Shown here one piece after another: positions 60,916 through 64,000 of a stretch of 64,000 nucleotides of DNA. This stretch comes from Terripilifer ovatus. Its GTDB lineage: Bacteria; Pseudomonadota; Alphaproteobacteria; Rhizobiales; Beijerinckiaceae. Numbering within the stretch: position 1 is the stretch's first letter; the number at the start of each line of letters is the position of its first letter. The notes beneath the pieces were generated by a model. It did no database searches and was not told where the DNA came from. It was given only the letters and a program-made list of their open reading frames with translations. The translations under genes were made by a program, and so were the position numbers. The stretch is from contig JARHVB010000014.1 in the NCBI GenBank assembly GCA_029222685.1, forward strand, positions 332,761 through 396,760, in the 5' to 3' direction.

Positions 60916-62463
60916 ATGACCATTGTGCAAAAGGCCGGGACGGCCGTCGATCTTGATCGCTACAGCCTGCGCCGTTTCCTCGCCGAGATGGAAGCCATCG
61001 GCGAGCTCGAGACCCACGACTCTCCGATCGATCTGGCCGATCTCGCCAAGCATTTCGAAGGATCGCCGAAAGCCGTCTATTTCCGCAAGGCCGGCCCCGA
61101 GGGCGCCGAGGTCATCGGCAATGTCGCCGCCAGCCGGGCGCGCATCGCCCGCGCCTTCAACACGACGCCGGAAAAGCTGCTGCATGAAATCCTGCGCCGG
61201 CTCGACAACCGGCCGCAGATGGTCGAGGTCACGGCCAAGGAAGCACCGGTCCAGCAGGTGGTCCTCACCGGCGACGAGGCCGATCTCACCAAGCTGCCGG
61301 CCAACCTCCAGCACGGCTTCGACGGCGCGCCCTATATTTCGGCGGGCATCGACATCGTCCGCGATCCGGCGACGGGCCTGACCAATGTCGGCATGCGCCG
61401 GCTGATGCTGCGCGGCCGCCGCGAAGCCGGCGTCGACCTGCTGTCGCCGAGCGATCTGAAAGCCATCTACGAGGCTTCGGCCCGGCGCGGCGAAAAACTG
61501 CCGATCGCCTTCGTGCTCGGCGCCCATCCGGTCGATCATGTGTCCGCCGTCATGCGCCTGCCGATCGACGAGGTCGGCATCATGGCCTCGCTGCGTGACG
61601 GCCCGATGCCTGTGGTCAAATGCGTCACCAACGATTTGATGGTGCCCGCTGACGCCGAAATGATCCTCGAAGGCTATATCGACGAGCGCGGCCATGTGGA
61701 GCCGGAAGGCCCCTATGGCGAATTCCTCGGTTACTACGGCGAACTGAAGATGAACCCCGTGTTCCATCTCACCGCCATCACCAGGCGCGCCGATGCCCTG
61801 TTCCAGACGTCGACCATCGGCGGGCGGCAGATGAGCTGCACCGACACGTCGCAACTCAACGCCACCCGCGCCGAAGTGACCCTCTGGCGCGCCCTGCAGA
61901 CGGCCGTGCGCGAGCCGGTCGACATCAACGTACTCACCGCCTCGGGCGGCGGTCTGCATGTGCGCGTGGCTCTACGCCAGCGCGTCCCGGGCGAGGCGCG
62001 CAACGCCATCGCGGCGATCTTCGGGTCCGTCTCCAACGCCAAGCACGTCTGGGTCGTCGATCCCGATATCGACATCCGCTCCGACGGTCAGGTCGACTGG
62101 GCCATGGCGACACGCTTCCAGGCCGACCGCGATCTCGTCGTCCAGTCCGGTTTCCGCGCCATTCCGCTCGACCCCTCGCTGAATGGCGCCAAGGTCGGCT
62201 CGAAAGCCGGATTCGACTGCACCCTGCCCTTCGCCCAGGCCATGGCCGGTGCGCCGATCATTCCCGAACCACCGCGCTACGCCGGCAAGAAATTCGCCAG
62301 TGTCGCCGACGCCATCGCCGACGGCCCGAAGTTCTTCGAGGATCTGATGGCCGCCGTGGGCAGCCGCGACGGGCGCGAAATCGTGCTGGTGCTGGAAGAT
62401 CTGCGCAAGGCCGGCAAAGTCGGGCGTGACAAGGAAGGCCGTTGGGTGGCGCCGAAGGTGTGA
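60916..62463 (+). CDS. UbiD-family (prenylated-FMN) decarboxylase
   Basis: 515 residues from the ATG at 60916, with GGGAGG six bases upstream. Family features are NTTPEKLLHEILRRLDNRPQ, ADLTKLPANLQHGFDGAPYI, the glycine-rich IVRDPATGLTNVGMRRLMLR, and the acidic active-site loop YIDERGHVEPEGPYGEFLGY. UbiD enzymes decarboxylate aromatic or alpha,beta-unsaturated acids using prenyl-FMN made by UbiX. No ubiX lies in the window. It is divergent from the ThDP enzyme gene with a shared inverted repeat, so the two may act in one pathway. Confidence 0.9.
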   Translation: MTIVQKAGTAVDLDRYSLRRFLAEMEAIGELETHDSPIDLADLAKHFEGSPKAVYFRKAGPEGAEVIGNVAASRARIARAFNTTPEKLLHEILRRLDNRPQMVEVTAKEAPVQQVVLTGDEADLTKLPANLQHGFDGAPYISAGIDIVRDPATGLTNVGMRRLMLRGRREAGVDLLSPSDLKAIYEASARRGEKLPIAFVLGAHPVDHVSAVMRLPIDEVGIMASLRDGPMPVVKCVTNDLMVPADAEMILEGYIDERGHVEPEGPYGEFLGYYGELKMNPVFHLTAITRRADALFQTSTIGGRQMSCTDTSQLNATRAEVTLWRALQTAVREPVDINVLTASGGGLHVRVALRQRVPGEARNAIAAIFGSVSNAKHVWVVDPDIDIRSDGQVDWAMATRFQADRDLVVQSGFRAIPLDPSLNGAKVGSKAGFDCTLPFAQAMAGAPIIPEPPRYAGKKFASVADAIADGPKFFEDLMAAVGSRDGREIVLVLEDLRKAGKVGRDKEGRWVAPKV

Positions 62464-62553
62464 GCCTCCAAGCGCAACGATCCAATTATTGACATGGTAG
62501 CGCGGTCCGCTGCGGGCTCTTGAGTTCGTAGCGTTCCCGGCGGAAACTGGCGC

Positions 62554-63369
62554 ATGCATATTCTGCGCACTGTCCTCCTCGTCATTGCCCTGGGCGCCAG
62601 CCTGTTTCTCGGCTGGCGTTTTTACGAGACCGTAAAAAGCACGCGCGGCGTTGACGGGGCGACGACAGCGGAAGGGAATTTGCAGCCGACTCCGGACAAG
62701 CTTGCGGCCGCGCGCCGCGATGTCGAAAAGACGCTGAAGCAAAGCCCGGAATTCGCCGGCTATTTTGCCAGCCTGGACAAGAATTATCCGTCCGATTACA
62801 TGCGCATTCTCGCTGGCTTCATCGGCCGCGCCGCCAAATCGGGCCGCGCTGAGACGCCCGACTATTATATCACCGAGGCCATGCGCGCGCTGCGCCAGAG
62901 CCGCGGTATTCTGGCGACAAAAGCATCCGACGCTGCCCTGCAACGGATTTTCGAACAGCAGTTCGAAATGGTCAGCGCCATGGAAGCCGCCGATCCACGC
63001 ATCTGCGCCGAATTCCTGCACGGCGGCGCCAGTGACGGCTTCTTTGAATTTTTGCGGACCCATCGGGCCTTGATGGGAAGCCTGGCCCGGGCGGGGCTCG
63101 ACGCCATGCTCGACGGCCAGCAGCAGAAGATCGAGCGCGCGACACCCGGCGAGGCCGATTTCACCACGCTCGACGGCGCGCTTCAGGCCAACGGCCTCGA
63201 TAGGCCGCAGATCGAAACGCTGCTCGACGCGAAGGTGCAGGACCCGCCGCTTTCCGATACATCCCTGTGCAGGGCAGGACGTGTTTATCTCGAAACCTTG
63301 AGCGCATTGCCTGAAGATATAAAGATGCGAATCTACGCGCTCGCTTTGACGTTGCAGTCCAGGACTTGA
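62554..63369 (+). CDS. Hypothetical membrane-anchored protein
   Basis: 271 residues. One N-terminal hydrophobic segment (about 4-22) reads HILRTVLLVIALGASLFLGW and serves as anchor or signal. The rest is helical and polar, with TPDKLAAARRDVEKTLKQSP, a single EAADPRICAEFLHGG segment and Cys in DTSLCRAGRVYLETL. I do not recognise a family. It lies 90 bases after the UbiD gene and 11 bases before the DinB-like gene on the same strand. Confidence 0.7.
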   Translation: MHILRTVLLVIALGASLFLGWRFYETVKSTRGVDGATTAEGNLQPTPDKLAAARRDVEKTLKQSPEFAGYFASLDKNYPSDYMRILAGFIGRAAKSGRAETPDYYITEAMRALRQSRGILATKASDAALQRIFEQQFEMVSAMEAADPRICAEFLHGGASDGFFEFLRTHRALMGSLARAGLDAMLDGQQQKIERATPGEADFTTLDGALQANGLDRPQIETLLDAKVQDPPLSDTSLCRAGRVYLETLSALPEDIKMRIYALALTLQSRT

Positions 63370-63380
63370 GGGGGGAACGC

Positions 63381-63881
63381 ATGATCGACAAGACCTATCT
63401 GACCACGATGGCGAAATACAATTCATGGCAGAACCGCAGCCTCTATACGGCGGCAGCGACGCTATCGGATGAAGCGCGGTGCGAGGAGCGCGGCGCCTTC
63501 TTCGGCTCGATTCATAAAACGCTCAATCATCTGCTGTGGGCCGATCGTGCCTGGTTGCCGCGCTTTAAGGGACAGCCTCCTTTCGCTGTCGCCCCGAAAG
63601 ACGGCCTCTCGATGTACCCCGACTTCACGGACCTCAAGCGCGAACGGTTTGCGACCGACGCCGCGATCGAGGCCTGGGCCCTCGATGTCGATCCACAATG
63701 GCTCGAAGGCGACCTGGTGTGGTTTTCCGGCCTTCTCAACCGCGAGGTCTCGATGAACAAGAAACATCTGGTGATGCATTTCTTCAATCACGAGACACAT
63801 CATCGCGGCCAGGTGCACGCCATGCTGACCATGGCCGGCGCCAAGCCGGAAGACACCGATCTGATGCTGCTGAAGGTCTGA
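63381..63881 (+). CDS. DinB-family putative metal-dependent protein
   Basis: 166 residues from the ATG at 63381, with GGGGGGAA upstream. The four-helix DinB fold shows MAKYNSWQNRSLYTAAATLS, a first metal His in IHKTLNHLLWADRAWL and the late FFNHETHHRGQVHAMLTMAG with two more histidines. DinB-like proteins are damage-inducible or act as thiol transferases; function here is unknown. It is the last full gene in the window. Confidence 0.88.
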   Translation: MIDKTYLTTMAKYNSWQNRSLYTAAATLSDEARCEERGAFFGSIHKTLNHLLWADRAWLPRFKGQPPFAVAPKDGLSMYPDFTDLKRERFATDAAIEAWALDVDPQWLEGDLVWFSGLLNREVSMNKKHLVMHFFNHETHHRGQVHAMLTMAGAKPEDTDLMLLKV

Positions 63882-63902
63882 AGTCGCGGCTCAAATGCCT
63901 AG

Positions 63903-64000
63903 CAGGCTGCTGAAAAACTCTCCAACTCAGCGCCATTGAGCTATTTTTGGTTTTTTGGGCGGGAGGAGATTTTTCTGTCTGGGCGTCGGGGTGTGGTTCA
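63903..64000. mobile_element. Possible left edge of an insertion sequence (truncated by window)
   Basis: After the DinB gene the sequence reads CAGGCTGCTGAAAAACTCTC and then becomes T-rich and GGGCGGGAGGAG-like. GGCTG(C/T)TGAAAAA is a common terminal sequence of IS1182-like elements. No transposase is visible because the window ends. The call rests on one end motif only. Confidence 0.3.

Noticed and set aside
1..64000. tRNA, rRNA or phage attachment signals
   Set aside because: A search by eye for T-loop words and cloverleaf-like stretches found no convincing tRNA, and no integrase or phage genes are present.

Overview
The window looks like a chromosomal segment of a high-GC alphaproteobacterium, most likely of the Hyphomicrobiales (a Xanthobacteraceae/Bradyrhizobiaceae-like lineage). 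Pointers are the split proton-translocating transhydrogenase (pntAA-pntAB-pntB), a 48-residue aa3-type cytochrome oxidase subunit IV, two small DUF465/YdcH proteins, several tripartite-tricarboxylate (Bug) binding proteins, and rhizobial-style palindromic intergenic repeats. The taxonomic call is inference from gene content; no rRNA, tRNA or CRISPR was seen.

Layout. 1-1.55 kb: end of a TonB energising operon (exbB-exbD-tonB). 1.55-1.69 kb: a palindromic element between convergent genes that supplies both stop codons. 1.7-7.9 kb: a CoA-transferase, a large YfhO-like membrane protein, a RibBA-type GTP cyclohydrolase II with a degenerate RibB half, a RibD reductase-only protein and a cytochrome b561. 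8-16.6 kb: redox and hydrolytic enzymes (two GMC oxidoreductases, a 2-hydroxyacid dehydrogenase, an amidase, a universal stress protein with an FNR/FixK-type box), interrupted by an IS481-family element that has landed inside a palindromic repeat. 16.8-19.7 kb: a three-gene cassette (small EamA-like transporter, NAD-dependent epimerase, class III aminotransferase). 19.9-25.9 kb: a probable acyl-CoA catabolic operon (LysR regulator, enoyl-CoA hydratase, Zn-dehydrogenase, acyl-CoA ligase, RidA) facing a Bug solute-binding protein. 26-27.8 kb: divergent Lrp regulator and D-amino acid dehydrogenase. 27.9-33.3 kb: a dihydroxybenzoate-type decarboxylase, a dihaem cytochrome c, an FAD oxidoreductase and a ThDP-dependent enzyme.

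33.5-41.5 kb is mostly housekeeping: cytochrome oxidase subunit IV, transhydrogenase, alpha/beta hydrolase, TPR lipoprotein, ribosomal protein S21, a cupin, purE-purK. 41.6-47.2 kb holds two DUF465 proteins, a membrane-anchored TPR protein with a putative DNA-binding-like N-terminus, a TauE/SafE permease and a GT87-GtrA fusion. 47.4-57.6 kb holds propionyl-CoA synthetase, flavin and nitro reductases, a secreted unknown, a stand-alone RAM domain, an Ivy-type lysozyme inhibitor, thrS, a second cytochrome b561, a quinone oxidoreductase and ahpC-ahpD. 57.7-62.5 kb is a second decarboxylation locus: a Bug protein, a paralogue of the first ThDP enzyme, and a divergent UbiD-family decarboxylase sharing a 16-bp inverted repeat with it. 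The window closes with an unknown anchored protein, a DinB-fold protein and what may be the edge of another insertion sequence.

Three dispersed copies of one 123-141 bp repeat (near 2.9, 31.4 and 58.7 kb) lie next to the catabolic loci. No single locus can be proved to be a new system from sequence alone. The strongest candidates are the paired ThDP loci (one with UbiD), the epimerase-aminotransferase cassette and the half-enzyme riboflavin pair.
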